Of a stretch of DNA of 64,000 nt, positions 9,587 to 19,328 are shown piece after piece. This DNA comes from Chlorobium ferrooxidans DSM 13031 (GTDB lineage Bacteria > Bacteroidota > Chlorobiia > Chlorobiales > Chlorobiaceae). The notes under the pieces were generated by a model. That model was not told where the DNA came from. It made no database searches and saw nothing but the letters and a program-made list of their open reading frames with translations. Positions within the stretch are counted from its first letter, which is position 1. Every line of letters begins with the position of its first letter. A program made the position numbers and the translations under genes. The DNA lies in the NCBI RefSeq assembly GCF_000168715.1, contig NZ_AASE01000005.1, positions 2,969 through 66,968 on the forward strand, written 5' to 3'.

Positions 9587-12500
9587 ATGACCTTAATGAC
9601 AGGCCCTGAATCAGTGATTGCCGCCATAACTGCCCCGCGTGAAATCCCGTTCAACTATACCTCTGCCGGTGACCGGCAGGCGATCTCCTTTCTTATGGGT
9701 CCGGAGATTGTACGACTGCTTGATGAACTGCGCGAACGGCGGGTGACCGGGCGCTCTGCACGGTTGATGATGGGCATTATCGGCGAAATTCTTATTCACC
9801 GGCGCAACCCCTTTCTTTTTCAGGAGCTGGTAGACTCTCCAACCCGTCGCCGGCGGCTTTTTGAACGGGCATTCCAGGAGCTCGACACGATTGCCGGCTC
9901 TGCCAACGGCGAGACAAGGGTGACGGTTATTGTTGCCGCAGTACGGGAGCAGCTTGAGCGATTCCGTTCGGCTGTCAAAAAAACTCCGGAGCTTCGCCGC
10001 CGCCTGAAGCGCGAACTCGGCGCGGTTGTCGGTCCCGGAAATGTGCTTTTTGATCCCTTCTCCCTTGCTGCCCATGCAACTGATGCCACGGACTGGCGAC
10101 TTCATCTGCCGTCAGCGGTTGTGACTCCTGACGAGGAGTCACAGGTTGCTCCGCTGATTACGGCTATTGCCGGTATGGGACTCAACATTATCCCCAGGGG
10201 GGCCGGTACAGGCCTGACCGGCGGGGCTGTACCGCTCCGCTCCCGCTGCGTGATTATCAATATGGAAAAACTTAACCGGATCAGGGGGATTTCGGTTCGC
10301 GACTTTACGCTTGACAACGGTATGTCGGCAGAGGCTTCGGTGATTGAGGTCGAGGCCGGTGTGGTTACTGAAAAAGCGATGGAGGAGGCTGATGAGCATG
10401 GCCTTGTTTTTGCTACCGACCCGACCAGCGAGTGGTCCTGTACGGTGGGCGGCAACATTGCTGAGAATGCCGGCGGGAAGATGGCTGTTCGCTGGGGTAC
10501 CTGCATCGACAATCTGCTTGAGTGGAGGATGGCCATGCCCTCAGGCGAGAACTGGACGGTAAAACGGGTCGATCACCGGCTGCGTAAAATTCTGCATGAA
10601 GACCGGGTCACTTTTGAGGTGTGGAGCGATTCGGGCACACAGCTTGAATGTATTGAACTGCTCGGTACCGATATCCGTAAAAAAGGGTTGTGGAAGGATA
10701 TTACCAACAAGGCGCTCGGTGGTGTTCCCGGTCTTCAGAAGGAGGGAACCGATGGAGTCATCACCTCTGCTGTTTTTGTGCTTTATCCCAGGTATCCCGA
10801 AAAAAAGACGCTCTGTCTGGAGTTCTTCGGGCCTGATATGGATGAAGCCAGCCGGGTTATTGTTGAGCTCTCGAAAATATTCCCGCTGCTTTCCGAGAAT
10901 CGCGAAGCTCTGCTTGCCCTTGAGCATTTTGATGATGAGTATATCCGTGCTATCGACTACAAGGTCAAGGCCCCGAGAGCACAGACTCCCAAAGCAGTGC
11001 TGCTCATTGATATTGCCGGCAACAGCCCCGAAGAGGTGAAGAGCGGAGTTTCGCGGGTGGAGAGTCTGCTTGAGCACCATCCCAATACCCTTATGTTTGA
11101 AGCCGGGGACAGTGCCGAAGCGGTACGGTTCTGGGCGGATCGCAAAAAGCTCGGAGCCATTGCCCGGCGGACCAATGCCTTCAAGCTCAACGAGGACATT
11201 GTTATTCCCCTTGAAGCGCTTGCGGAATTTTCACGATTTATCGATGAGCTCAATATTGCCGAAGAGCGGTATGCACAACGACGGTTTGTCAAACGGGCCG
11301 CTGAAATTCTTTCGACGTCGAAGGTCAAGGATGATGATAGCCGGTTTGCCTCCAAGATTCCGGCAGGAGTGGAACTCTGTGGTTTGTTTGACGAAAAGAT
11401 TGGTTCACTTTCGCCTGAAGCCCTGCGCATGCATACGATCATCGATGAGCTCCGCAGGGAGCTCGGCGAGCTGGTACAGGGCTATCCTGATATTGAATCC
11501 GCTCTGGATGGAGCATACCATCAGGTGCGGGACCGCCGTATTGTGCTGGCTACACACATGCATGCCGGTGACGGCAATGTTCATGTCAATGTGCCGGTTC
11601 TCTCCAACGATCGCCCCATGCTTGAGCGGGCGGACAAGGTGATTGACCGGGTTATGGAAAAAGTGGTTGCGCTGGGAGGCGTTGTTTCCGGCGAGCACGG
11701 TATCGGTGTTACCAAGCTTAAATACCTTGACAAGGCTATTGTCGAGGAGCTTAGAGCGTATCGTCTCAAGGTTGATCCGAAGGGGATGATGAACCCCGGT
11801 AAACTTGACGATTTTGAGGCACTTGAGCACATTTTTACCCCCTCCTTCAATCTGCTTGAACTTGAGGCGCATATTCTCAAACGGGCACAGATCGAGGAGC
11901 TTTCAAAGAAGGTCAACTACTGTATCCGGTGCGGCAAGTGCAAGACCGACTGCTGCGTCTACTATCCGGCAAGGGGGATGTTCTATCACCCGCGCAACAA
12001 GAATCTGGCGATAGGTTCGCTTATCGAAGCGCTGCTTTTTGACGCCCAGCGCGAGCGTACAACCGATTTTGATCTGCTGAAATGGCTTGAAGAGATTGCC
12101 GATCACTGCACGATCTGTCACAAATGCCTCAAACCCTGTCCGGTGGATATCGATACCGGCGAGGTTTCGGTGCTCGAACGGGAAATTCTTTCGGAGTGGG
12201 GTTTCAAACACTCCTCACCGGTCACGGAATTGACCCTGAGCTATCTTAACAGCCGCTCACCGGCATTTAACTCGCTCTTCCGTAAAACGGTGCTCCGCGC
12301 AGGCGGAATGGCCCAGCGGGCCGCGCACAGACTCTCTGCACCGCTTCAGCCGGAAAATGACCCTCCGGCACTCTATCCGCTCAGACTGCTTCGTTCTGCC
12401 GTGCCTCCTGTGCCGGAAGATACCCTGCGTGACCTTCTTCCTGAGTGCGGCCCCGACCAGGTACTTGTTTTTGAACCGGCGGGTGAGGTGAAAGGCAATA

Positions 12501-13243
12501 TATTCTACTTTCCGGGATGCGGTTCCGAACGTCTGAACTCCACCATCTCGATGGCGGCCATTCATCTTCTGCTTGAGCTCGGCACAAGGGTGGTGCTTCC
12601 TCCTCCATTCCTCTGCTGCGGTTTTCCTGCGCATGTCAATGCCAAGAGCGACCAGTATTCGAGTATGGTACTTCGCAACACCGTGCTCTTCAGCCAGATC
12701 CGGGAGATGTTCTCCTACCTTGACTTTGATGCCTGTGTGGTTACCTGCGGCACCTGTATGGAGGGGCTTGATGCTATTGAAACCGGCAAGCTCTTTGGCG
12801 GCAAAATTATCGATGTTGCCGCCTACGGCATTGAAAAAGGATTGAAACTTGATGCACAGGGTGAGTATCTCTACCACGCTCCCTGTCATGACTCTCTTAA
12901 CGGCAAGGCTGCAGAGACCCTTGGAGCAATTGGTGGTTTCAGCAGAGTGACTCCGGTGCCTCACTGCTGTTCGGAGGCCGGTACGCTCTCGCTCTCACGG
13001 CCCGACATTACCGATTCCATGCTGCATCGCAAAAGGGATGCCATTCAGGAGACGAGGGAGCACACGGCGAGCACGATCATTCTGACCAACTGTCCCTCCT
13101 GTGTGCAGGGGCTTGGCCGGAATCTTGACCTTGGAATAGAGCCGCTCCATATTGTGGTTGCACTGGCCGAAAAACTATCCGGTCCGGGTTGGCGTGACCT
13201 TATGCTGAACCAGGCCTCCAAAGCCTCCAGGGTGACGTTTTAA
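9587..13243 (+). CDS. FAD/FMN and Fe-S oxidoreductase with N-terminal DUF3683 (GlcD-GlcF-like fusion)
   Basis: A 1218-aa fusion. Residues 1-130 match my memory of DUF3683 (IPFNYTSAGDRQAISFLMG). Residues about 165-400 are an FAD-binding type 4 domain (PRGAGTGLTGGAVPL). Residues about 400-740 are the FAD-oxidase C-terminal domain (HMHAGDGNVHVN, GVVSGEHGIG). Then come two 4Fe-4S motifs (C779-C782-C785-C789 and C841-C844-C847-C851) and two CCG cysteine domains (PGCGSERLN...CCGFP; APCHDSL...CCSEAG). This layout is that of D-lactate, glycolate or 2-hydroxyglutarate dehydrogenases that feed quinones. In a green sulfur bacterium a role with D-lactate or glycolate is plausible but unproven. Confidence 0.9.
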   Translation: MTLMTGPESVIAAITAPREIPFNYTSAGDRQAISFLMGPEIVRLLDELRERRVTGRSARLMMGIIGEILIHRRNPFLFQELVDSPTRRRRLFERAFQELDTIAGSANGETRVTVIVAAVREQLERFRSAVKKTPELRRRLKRELGAVVGPGNVLFDPFSLAAHATDATDWRLHLPSAVVTPDEESQVAPLITAIAGMGLNIIPRGAGTGLTGGAVPLRSRCVIINMEKLNRIRGISVRDFTLDNGMSAEASVIEVEAGVVTEKAMEEADEHGLVFATDPTSEWSCTVGGNIAENAGGKMAVRWGTCIDNLLEWRMAMPSGENWTVKRVDHRLRKILHEDRVTFEVWSDSGTQLECIELLGTDIRKKGLWKDITNKALGGVPGLQKEGTDGVITSAVFVLYPRYPEKKTLCLEFFGPDMDEASRVIVELSKIFPLLSENREALLALEHFDDEYIRAIDYKVKAPRAQTPKAVLLIDIAGNSPEEVKSGVSRVESLLEHHPNTLMFEAGDSAEAVRFWADRKKLGAIARRTNAFKLNEDIVIPLEALAEFSRFIDELNIAEERYAQRRFVKRAAEILSTSKVKDDDSRFASKIPAGVELCGLFDEKIGSLSPEALRMHTIIDELRRELGELVQGYPDIESALDGAYHQVRDRRIVLATHMHAGDGNVHVNVPVLSNDRPMLERADKVIDRVMEKVVALGGVVSGEHGIGVTKLKYLDKAIVEELRAYRLKVDPKGMMNPGKLDDFEALEHIFTPSFNLLELEAHILKRAQIEELSKKVNYCIRCGKCKTDCCVYYPARGMFYHPRNKNLAIGSLIEALLFDAQRERTTDFDLLKWLEEIADHCTICHKCLKPCPVDIDTGEVSVLEREILSEWGFKHSSPVTELTLSYLNSRSPAFNSLFRKTVLRAGGMAQRAAHRLSAPLQPENDPPALYPLRLLRSAVPPVPEDTLRDLLPECGPDQVLVFEPAGEVKGNIFYFPGCGSERLNSTISMAAIHLLLELGTRVVLPPPFLCCGFPAHVNAKSDQYSSMVLRNTVLFSQIREMFSYLDFDACVVTCGTCMEGLDAIETGKLFGGKIIDVAAYGIEKGLKLDAQGEYLYHAPCHDSLNGKAAETLGAIGGFSRVTPVPHCCSEAGTLSLSRPDITDSMLHRKRDAIQETREHTASTIILTNCPSCVQGLGRNLDLGIEPLHIVVALAEKLSGPGWRDLMLNQASKASRVTF

Positions 13244-13337
13244 CAGAACGTGACAGCCACGGTTATTATCGGGTGCCGCCCGACGCCGTAATCGGGTTTC
13301 GGAACAAACAGATGAGATCCACTTACCGGAGCTGAAT

Positions 13338-15998
13338 ATGATTGTTATGGTCTGGCATTCACTCTCTGCTGAAGAGACGCAACAAAAACTCGCATCAACT
13401 TCCGAGGGGCTCAGCTCCATTGAGGCGGTTTCACGGCTCGGCATATACGGACCGAACCGGATTGAGGCCGAGCGCAGGGCAGGAGCCTGGAAGCTCCTTC
13501 TTGATCAGTTCCGCAATGTGCTGATTATCACCCTTCTCATTGCAACACTTCTCTCCGCCTTTCTCGGTCACACGCTTGAGGCTGTAGCCATTGCTGTTAT
13601 TGTTCTTTTTGCCGTGCTGCTCGGCTTTATACAGGAGTTCAAGGCAGAGAAAGCCATTGAGGCGCTTCGCCAGATGGCGGCTCCGCTGGCCAGAGTTCGA
13701 CGTGACGGAAAGGAGGTTACCGTCAATGCTGTCGATCTGGTTCCCGGTGATCTCCTGATGCTTGCTGCCGGAGACCGGGTTCCGGCAGACGCGAGGCTGC
13801 TGCAAGCGCTCAACCTGCGTGCCGATGAGGCTTCACTGACAGGGGAGTCACTTCCTTCTGAAAAAGAGGCCGCCGCTATTCTCCCTGAAGCTGCAGGCCC
13901 CGGTGACCGGCGCAATATGGTTTTTGCCGGCACCTCAATCAGTTACGGGCGTGCCACCGCTGTGGTGGTCTCAACCGGTATGCAGACCGAGTTCGGCAGG
14001 ATTGCCGCCATGCTGCAGCAGGTTGAGAGCGAAAAAACGCCCCTTCAGAAAAATCTTGACAAGGTCGGTTCGGCGCTTGCCCGTGCCGCTTTTGTTATTG
14101 TGCTGGTGATTGTTGCGCTCGGTGTTTTTCGCGGCCAGTCATTTATCGAGATGCTTATTTTCGGCATTGCCCTTGCCGTAGCCGTTGTACCCGAGGCGCT
14201 CCCTGCTGTTGTCACCATCTCCCTTGCCCTCGGCGTACAGCGGATGGTGAAGCGCCATGCCCTCATGCGCCGCCTCTCCGCGGTTGAAACCCTTGGCAGC
14301 ACAACCGTTATCTGTTCCGATAAAACCGGTACCCTCACCCGTGACGAGATGACGGTACGGGTGCTCTATACCTCCGGTACCCTCATTGAGGTAAGCGGTT
14401 CGGGTTATAATCCGGAAGGTTCCTTCACGGTTCCCGGAGGAAAACCCCTTCCTGAAAGCCTGCATGAGCTGCTTTTAGCTGGCGTACTCTGCAACGATGC
14501 CCGGATGGTGAAAGAGAGTGAAGGGGGGTGGACGGTCGCGGGTGATCCGACCGAAGGCGCACTGCTTGTTCTGGCCCGGAAGGCCGGATTGCAGGAGGAT
14601 CAGCTTCAGATCGAGCATGAACGGCTTGATGAGCAGCCCTTCTCTTCTGAAACCAAACGGATGATGACCACCAATCGGGACGGCGATTCAGTCAAAACCA
14701 TTGCCAAGGGGGCGCCGGAGGTTCTGCTCGATCTTTGCACTCATGTTCGTATCGCTGAAGGTGTTCAGGAGCTGGATGAGGTGAAAAAATCGGCACTCCT
14801 TCTTGAAGCGGACGGGCTCGGCAGAAAGGCGCTTCGGGTGCTTGCTCTTGCTGTGAAACCCGGAGCTGCATTTGATGGTGCTGCCACAGGGATGACCTTT
14901 CTTGGTTTTGCAGGCATGATCGATCCACCGAGAGCTGAAGCTGCTGAAGCCGTCCGGCAGTGTATTGCCGCGGGTATCCGTCCGGTCATGATTACCGGAG
15001 ACCACCCGCTGACAGCCGAAGCTATTGCCGGTGAACTCGGGATTCTCGCCGACGGCAGGGTAGTGACCGGCATGATGCTTCAGGGGATGAGTGACGAAGA
15101 GCTCTCCCGTTCGGCCGGTTCGATATCGGTCTTTGCGCGTGTGGCGCCCGAACACAAACTCCGCATTGTTGAAGCTTTGCAGAAAAACGGAGAGGTTGTG
15201 GCCATGACCGGTGACGGGGTGAACGATGCTCCCGCCCTCAAGAGAGCCGATATCGGCATCTCCATGGGCATTACCGGTACCGATGTTTCAAAGGAGGCAT
15301 CGGCCATGATGCTCACCGATGACAACTTTGCCTCCATTGTTGCCGCCGTTGAAGAGGGGCGGGGGATTTACGACAACATCAAGAAGTATCTGACCTATCT
15401 GCTCTCCTCCAATATCGGCGAGCTCGGCCTGATGGCTTTTGCCACCCTGATGGGTATTCCTCTCCCCCTTACCGCCGTGCAGATTCTCTATGTCAATCTT
15501 GCCACTGACGGGTTGCCGGCCCTTGCTCTTGCCGTTGACCCGGCTGAAGAGGGTATCATGCTCCGTCGGCCTACCGATCCCAAAAAGGGGATATTTACCC
15601 GCCCGGTGCTTGCCCTGATGCTCACGGGCGGTATCTGGTCAACCATAGTCAATATCTCGCTCTTTCAGTGGGCGATGGCTTCCGGTCGATCGCTTCAGGA
15701 GGCCATGACCATGACCTTTGTCTCCCTTGTCCTGATCCAGTTTTTCAAGGCCTATAACTTCCGTTCCGAAACAAAATCGATCCTGCATCGTCCCTTCGCC
15801 AACAAATGGCTCAACATCGCCATCCTCTGGGAGCTGGTGATGCTTGCTGCCATCATTTTCATTCCGGTACTCCGCAAACCCTTCGGCACCTTCCTGCTCA
15901 CCGGCGAAGACTGGCTCATTGTGATCTCTTCGGCCGCGACGGTTGTGCCTGTCATTGAACTCCTCAAATGGTTTTTGCGCAAGGGATTATTCAGGTGA
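13338..15998 (+). CDS. P-type ATPase, P2 type, probable Ca2+ pump
   Basis: A cation-transporting ATPase of 886 aa with all core motifs: TGES (168-171) in the actuator domain, DKTGTLT with phosphorylated D328, KGAPE in the nucleotide domain, and GDGVNDAP in the hinge. Membrane helix M4 carries PEALP and M6 carries NLATDGLPA, the N/T/D set of Ca2+ site residues in SERCA-like pumps, so Ca2+ export is the best guess. The GGAG at 13328-13331 supports the ATG at 13338. Convergent with the Nudix gene, 13 bases apart. Confidence 0.93.
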   Translation: MIVMVWHSLSAEETQQKLASTSEGLSSIEAVSRLGIYGPNRIEAERRAGAWKLLLDQFRNVLIITLLIATLLSAFLGHTLEAVAIAVIVLFAVLLGFIQEFKAEKAIEALRQMAAPLARVRRDGKEVTVNAVDLVPGDLLMLAAGDRVPADARLLQALNLRADEASLTGESLPSEKEAAAILPEAAGPGDRRNMVFAGTSISYGRATAVVVSTGMQTEFGRIAAMLQQVESEKTPLQKNLDKVGSALARAAFVIVLVIVALGVFRGQSFIEMLIFGIALAVAVVPEALPAVVTISLALGVQRMVKRHALMRRLSAVETLGSTTVICSDKTGTLTRDEMTVRVLYTSGTLIEVSGSGYNPEGSFTVPGGKPLPESLHELLLAGVLCNDARMVKESEGGWTVAGDPTEGALLVLARKAGLQEDQLQIEHERLDEQPFSSETKRMMTTNRDGDSVKTIAKGAPEVLLDLCTHVRIAEGVQELDEVKKSALLLEADGLGRKALRVLALAVKPGAAFDGAATGMTFLGFAGMIDPPRAEAAEAVRQCIAAGIRPVMITGDHPLTAEAIAGELGILADGRVVTGMMLQGMSDEELSRSAGSISVFARVAPEHKLRIVEALQKNGEVVAMTGDGVNDAPALKRADIGISMGITGTDVSKEASAMMLTDDNFASIVAAVEEGRGIYDNIKKYLTYLLSSNIGELGLMAFATLMGIPLPLTAVQILYVNLATDGLPALALAVDPAEEGIMLRRPTDPKKGIFTRPVLALMLTGGIWSTIVNISLFQWAMASGRSLQEAMTMTFVSLVLIQFFKAYNFRSETKSILHRPFANKWLNIAILWELVMLAAIIFIPVLRKPFGTFLLTGEDWLIVISSAATVVPVIELLKWFLRKGLFR

Positions 15999-16011
15999 TT
16001 TCGCTCTTGAG

Positions 16012-16407
16012 TCAAGGGTTTAATGCGGCGAAAAAGTCCGAAACCACCAGGTTGAAGCCGTAGGCAAGTTCGGTATTTTCAACGTCACTTCGGCTGAACC
16101 ACCGGAGCATCTCTCCTTCATGCAGCACAATTTCCTCAATGTTCAGTTCAGCCTGTTTCAGGAATACATACTCTGTCCGGTCTGAAAAATCATAGGAGCG
16201 AAAGAGTGTACACCCCTCAACATTGATCTCAATCTCTTCCATCATCTCCCTTGCAATGCACTCAGCAGGAGTTTCACCCGGCTCTACATGACCACCGGGC
16301 AGATCCCACATTCCGGGGTAGGGAATGGTGGGGATGTTATCGCGGAGCATGAGCAGAACCTGTTGCTTGCTGTTATGGAAGATGATACTGGTACCGGTGT
16401 GTTTCAT
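16012..16407 (-). CDS. Nudix hydrolase
   Basis: Hydrolyses a nucleoside diphosphate linked to another group. The 131-aa protein carries a full Nudix box: G-x5-E-x7-R-E-x2-E-E, seen as GGHVEPGE followed by AREMMEEIEI. The preceding PGMWDLPGG is typical. The gene lies 24 bases downstream of trmH on the same strand, so the two are likely co-transcribed. The substrate is unknown; the size and sequence are closest to general ADP-ribose/8-oxo-dGTP-like enzymes. Confidence 0.88.
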   Translation of the reverse strand: MKHTGTSIIFHNSKQQVLLMLRDNIPTIPYPGMWDLPGGHVEPGETPAECIAREMMEEIEINVEGCTLFRSYDFSDRTEYVFLKQAELNIEEIVLHEGEMLRWFSRSDVENTELAYGFNLVVSDFFAALNP

Positions 16408-16431
16408 GGAGATACAGTTATTTAATCATGA

Positions 16432-17079
16432 TCAGCAAATTCTGCCCTCTTCATCAAGCCGGGGATACGGCGTCCCTTCCTGCCGGAGTTCACGGCTCAG
16501 ACGCGGATATGCCAGTTCAAAAAGAGTCTGGTGGAATAATCCGGGTTCCATCTGCAAGGAGTCATACATCCCTTTTGCGCTTCTCTGACGCTGGGCTTCA
16601 AAAAGAATAAGAGCTGTGGCTACCGAGACATTGAGGGATTCCACCATCCCGAACATGGGAATTGCAATCGTCTGGTCCGCACCATGAAGTGCAGCTTCGG
16701 AAATCCCGTCCCATTCGGCACCGACAACAAGGGCGGTCGGCATCGTATAGTCGATGTTTCTGAAGTCCATGCACCCGGCACTGCTGGATGCAACAAGGAT
16801 CTGCATATTCTGGTCGGAGAGCTTTTTATACACCGTTGCCATCTCATGGTAGAGGTGGAGGGTAGTCCATTTGCTTGCCCCTGCCGCCGCATCCTGCTCT
16901 GTATAGATCGATTTACGGTATGAAACCGCATGAAGCTCACCGATACCGACCGTATCGCAGCTCCTGATAATGGCCGAGAGGTTGTGTGCCTTGTTGACAT
17001 TGTCCATGACAACGGTCAGGTCCGGCTGCCGATGAAGCAGCATGTGCCGGATTTTGCGGAATCGATCAGGAGAGATCAT
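16432..17079 (-). CDS. trmH: tRNA (guanosine-18-2'-O)-methyltransferase TrmH family
   Basis: SPOUT-class RNA 2'-O-methyltransferase of 215 aa. The three family motifs are visible: motif 1 NVNKAHNLSAIIRSCD with the catalytic Arg, motif 2 VVGAEWDGIS, and motif 3 IPMFGMVESLNVSVA, which forms the SAM-binding knot. The C-terminal extension ending RRLDEEGRIC-like fits TrmH rather than TrmL or RlmB. Target position Gm18 is inferred from the family. Upstream of the Nudix gene in a probable two-gene operon. Confidence 0.88.
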   Translation of the reverse strand: MISPDRFRKIRHMLLHRQPDLTVVMDNVNKAHNLSAIIRSCDTVGIGELHAVSYRKSIYTEQDAAAGASKWTTLHLYHEMATVYKKLSDQNMQILVASSSAGCMDFRNIDYTMPTALVVGAEWDGISEAALHGADQTIAIPMFGMVESLNVSVATALILFEAQRQRSAKGMYDSLQMEPGLFHQTLFELAYPRLSRELRQEGTPYPRLDEEGRIC

Positions 17080-17385
17080 GATGGAAATCTGTAATGAAGA
17101 ACAAGCAACCCGTTTTTTCGTGTTGCTTCAATTTTATGGATACGCTTCAGTTCCCGACCGGGGGGTGACACTACCCGATCCGACGGGGCCGGTTGCGAGG
17201 GTAAAAAAAAATAACTATATCAATAGTAAGTGTTTTAACGGGAATGGTTAGTAAATTTCAAACAATAATAACAGGGGGATAGCCATCAGCATCATCCCTC
17301 TTTCGGAACCGTATGAAGGAGAGCGTCGGGTTGGCCGGCGGGTGAAGTGTTCAGTTTCGCGCCGCAAGGATCTGCCTGTAATACT
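17080..17385. other. Intergenic stretch between divergent trmH and phosphoesterase genes
   Basis: About 300 bases between divergent genes. It is A/T-rich near 17200-17275 and probably contains promoters for both directions. I find no gene, RNA or repeat in it, and no promoter I would stand behind. Confidence 0.5.
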
Positions 17386-18459
17386 ATGAGTATTCATGAT
17401 AAAAAACATCCCCACCTTGACCGGCTTCTCAAGAAAGCAACGCCGGTAACTCTTGATCCATCATCAAGGGTGCTTATACTGAGTGACTTGCATATGGGCA
17501 ATGGTGGCAGGCGTGACGAGTTTCGCCGAAATGCCGAACTTGTCAGGACCATGCTTGAGAGCTACTATCTGCCCGAAAAATATAATCTGGTGCTTAACGG
17601 TGATATCGAGGAGCTGCTGAAGTTTCCTCTTGACAGCATCGTTTCAGAGTGGAGTGCGTTGTACGATCTCTTTCTGAAGTTTCAGCAAAACGGGTTTTTC
17701 TGGAAAATCTACGGAAACCATGATTCGGGTCTGATTGAGGAGCCTGATTACCCGCTTGCTTCATCGATGATTGAATCGCTGAAATTTCATTACGGCGATG
17801 AAACACTCCTGCTCTTTCACGGCCATCAGGCTTCGGTACTCTTTTGGGAGACCTACCCGATTGTCAGCCGCTCAATCATCTTTTTCCTTCGCTATATAGC
17901 CAAACCTGTGGGTATACGGAATTTTTCAAGCGCCTACAACAGCCGCCGGAGGTTTGCCATAGAGAAGTCAATCTACGAGTTTTCAAACCAGGCCAAGATT
18001 GTCTCTATCATCGGCCATACCCATCGTCCCCTCTTTGAATCGCTCTCGAAAGTGGATTTTCTGAACTTTCGTATTGAAGAGCTCTGCCGGGCCTACTCGA
18101 CAGCCGGGAGTGAAACCCGCGCGACTATCGAAAGAAAAATTGCAGCCCTGAAAACAGAGCTTGCAGCCTGTTACAAGGAGGGTAAAAAAATAGGTCTCCG
18201 GAGTGGCCTCTACAATAACCTCACCATTCCCAGTGTCTTCAACTCCGGTTGTGCTATCGGAAAACGGGGCATCACTGCGCTTGAAATCGAAGGGAGCAAG
18301 ATCAGACTGGTCTACTGGTACAACGGCAAACAGAGCCGGAGATTTACCAGTGATCGCGATAACCGCCCCGTTGAGCTTGGTTCGACCGGTTTTTCACGGG
18401 TTGTCCTGAACGAGGACTCGCTTGACTATGTCTTCTCCCGACTCCACCTGCTCGCCTGA
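17386..18459 (+). CDS. Calcineurin-like metallophosphoesterase
   Basis: A 357-aa phosphoesterase. The metal-binding motifs appear in order: SDLHMGNG, NGDIEELL, YGNHD, LLFHGH and IGHTH. Residues after the core (RNFSSAYNSRRRF...) hold a hydrophobic SIIFFLRYIA helix that could contact membrane. The frame is open from a GTG at 17347, but the ATG at 17386 (MSIHDKKHPH) is a more usual start. The substrate is unknown; relatives include UDP-2,3-diacylglucosamine pyrophosphatase-like enzymes. Convergent with the Gph-like gene. Confidence 0.82.
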   Translation: MSIHDKKHPHLDRLLKKATPVTLDPSSRVLILSDLHMGNGGRRDEFRRNAELVRTMLESYYLPEKYNLVLNGDIEELLKFPLDSIVSEWSALYDLFLKFQQNGFFWKIYGNHDSGLIEEPDYPLASSMIESLKFHYGDETLLLFHGHQASVLFWETYPIVSRSIIFFLRYIAKPVGIRNFSSAYNSRRRFAIEKSIYEFSNQAKIVSIIGHTHRPLFESLSKVDFLNFRIEELCRAYSTAGSETRATIERKIAALKTELAACYKEGKKIGLRSGLYNNLTIPSVFNSGCAIGKRGITALEIEGSKIRLVYWYNGKQSRRFTSDRDNRPVELGSTGFSRVVLNEDSLDYVFSRLHLLA

Positions 18460-18464
18460 GGGAG

Positions 18465-18598
18465 ACCGCTATTAATCTGTTCCGCAATTCGATAGCTTCG
18501 TTGGGCGGTGCTCGAAATCCTCATGTACTGCATGTACATTCCGGTTTCTTCGCTCCGTTCGCCTCGCTCTCTAACTGCTCACGACAAATAATAGCGGT
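18465..18598. repeat. Candidate extragenic palindromic (REP-like) element
   Basis: A 134-bp element between two convergent genes is bounded by perfect 10-bp inverted arms: ACCGCTATTA at 18465-18474 and TAATAGCGGT at 18589-18598. Inside is a smaller palindrome around CATGTACTGCATGTACAT and a GC-rich segment. The arrangement resembles dispersed extragenic repeats of other bacteria. No second copy was noticed in this window, so the dispersed status is an inference. Confidence 0.4.
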
Positions 18599-18625
18599 GC
18601 CCTGAACGCCTCCCACTGCTTCCAG

Positions 18626-19279
18626 TCACTTTTCAATCAGGGTGATGATATCGTCCGGGTGGGCGGCAAGACTTTTGGCGCCGAACTCGAGCAGTTCGCT
18701 TTCGGGACGGAAGCCCCAGAGGACGCCGAGAGGGTAAAATCCGGCTCTTGTGGCGGTCTGCATGTCGATGCCGCTGTCGCCGACGTAGAGGATCTCTGAG
18801 GGCTCGGCACCGAGTTCTGCTGCGACAGAAAGGGCGCTTGTCGGGTCCGGTTTTGAGGGTATGCCGTTTCGCTGACCCATCACCACATCAAACTTCCAGT
18901 TCCCGAGAAGTTCCTCCGCACAAAGCAGGGTGAATTGATCAGCCTTGTTTGAAAGAATCGCTGTTTTTATTCCCCTCTTTTTCAGGGAGTCAAGCATTTC
19001 GGCTATGCCGGGATATGGTCGTGAATTGATGTTCCAGTTGAGTGTATACTCTTCCATAAATTCGGGTAGCAGTCGGTCAATAATATCCACGGTGGCGACA
19101 CCTTCAGGCAGTGCCTTTCTGACCAGCTCTCTCATGCCGTGGCCGACCAGATAGCGACACTCGTCGATTGAGTGGGTGGGGTAGTTGTGCCGGGCAAGCA
19201 CCGAGTTGAGTGTTGTGAGCAGATCCGCGAGGGTGTCGAGGAGGGTGCCGTCGAGATCGAATATAACCGCCTTGAACAT
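18626..19279 (-). CDS. gph: HAD-family phosphatase, phosphoglycolate phosphatase-like
   Basis: A 217-aa HAD hydrolase. Motif I is FDLDGTL with D8 (nucleophile) and D10, motif II is ILSNKAD, motif III Lys is in SKPDP, and motif IV is VGDSGIDMQTA. A helical cap lies between residues 15 and 85. This matches phosphoglycolate phosphatase (Gph) in size and pattern; related pyrophosphatases (PpaX) are an alternative. It is followed on the same strand by nothing, and preceded by a methyltransferase gene 49 bases upstream. Confidence 0.8.
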   Translation of the reverse strand: MFKAVIFDLDGTLLDTLADLLTTLNSVLARHNYPTHSIDECRYLVGHGMRELVRKALPEGVATVDIIDRLLPEFMEEYTLNWNINSRPYPGIAEMLDSLKKRGIKTAILSNKADQFTLLCAEELLGNWKFDVVMGQRNGIPSKPDPTSALSVAAELGAEPSEILYVGDSGIDMQTATRAGFYPLGVLWGFRPESELLEFGAKSLAAHPDDIITLIEK

Positions 19280-19328
19280 AGGTTGTTTTCTGTTTATGGA
19301 GCGTGATGCCGGGATGGAGTTTTACCTT

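Noticed and set aside
10541-11080. 179-aa minus-strand frame inside the same oxidoreductase
   Set aside because: Shadow; the plus-strand frame has clear domain motifs here.
12257-12964. 235-aa minus-strand frame inside the FAD/Fe-S oxidoreductase
   Set aside because: Shadow of a strongly supported plus-strand gene; no motif of its own.
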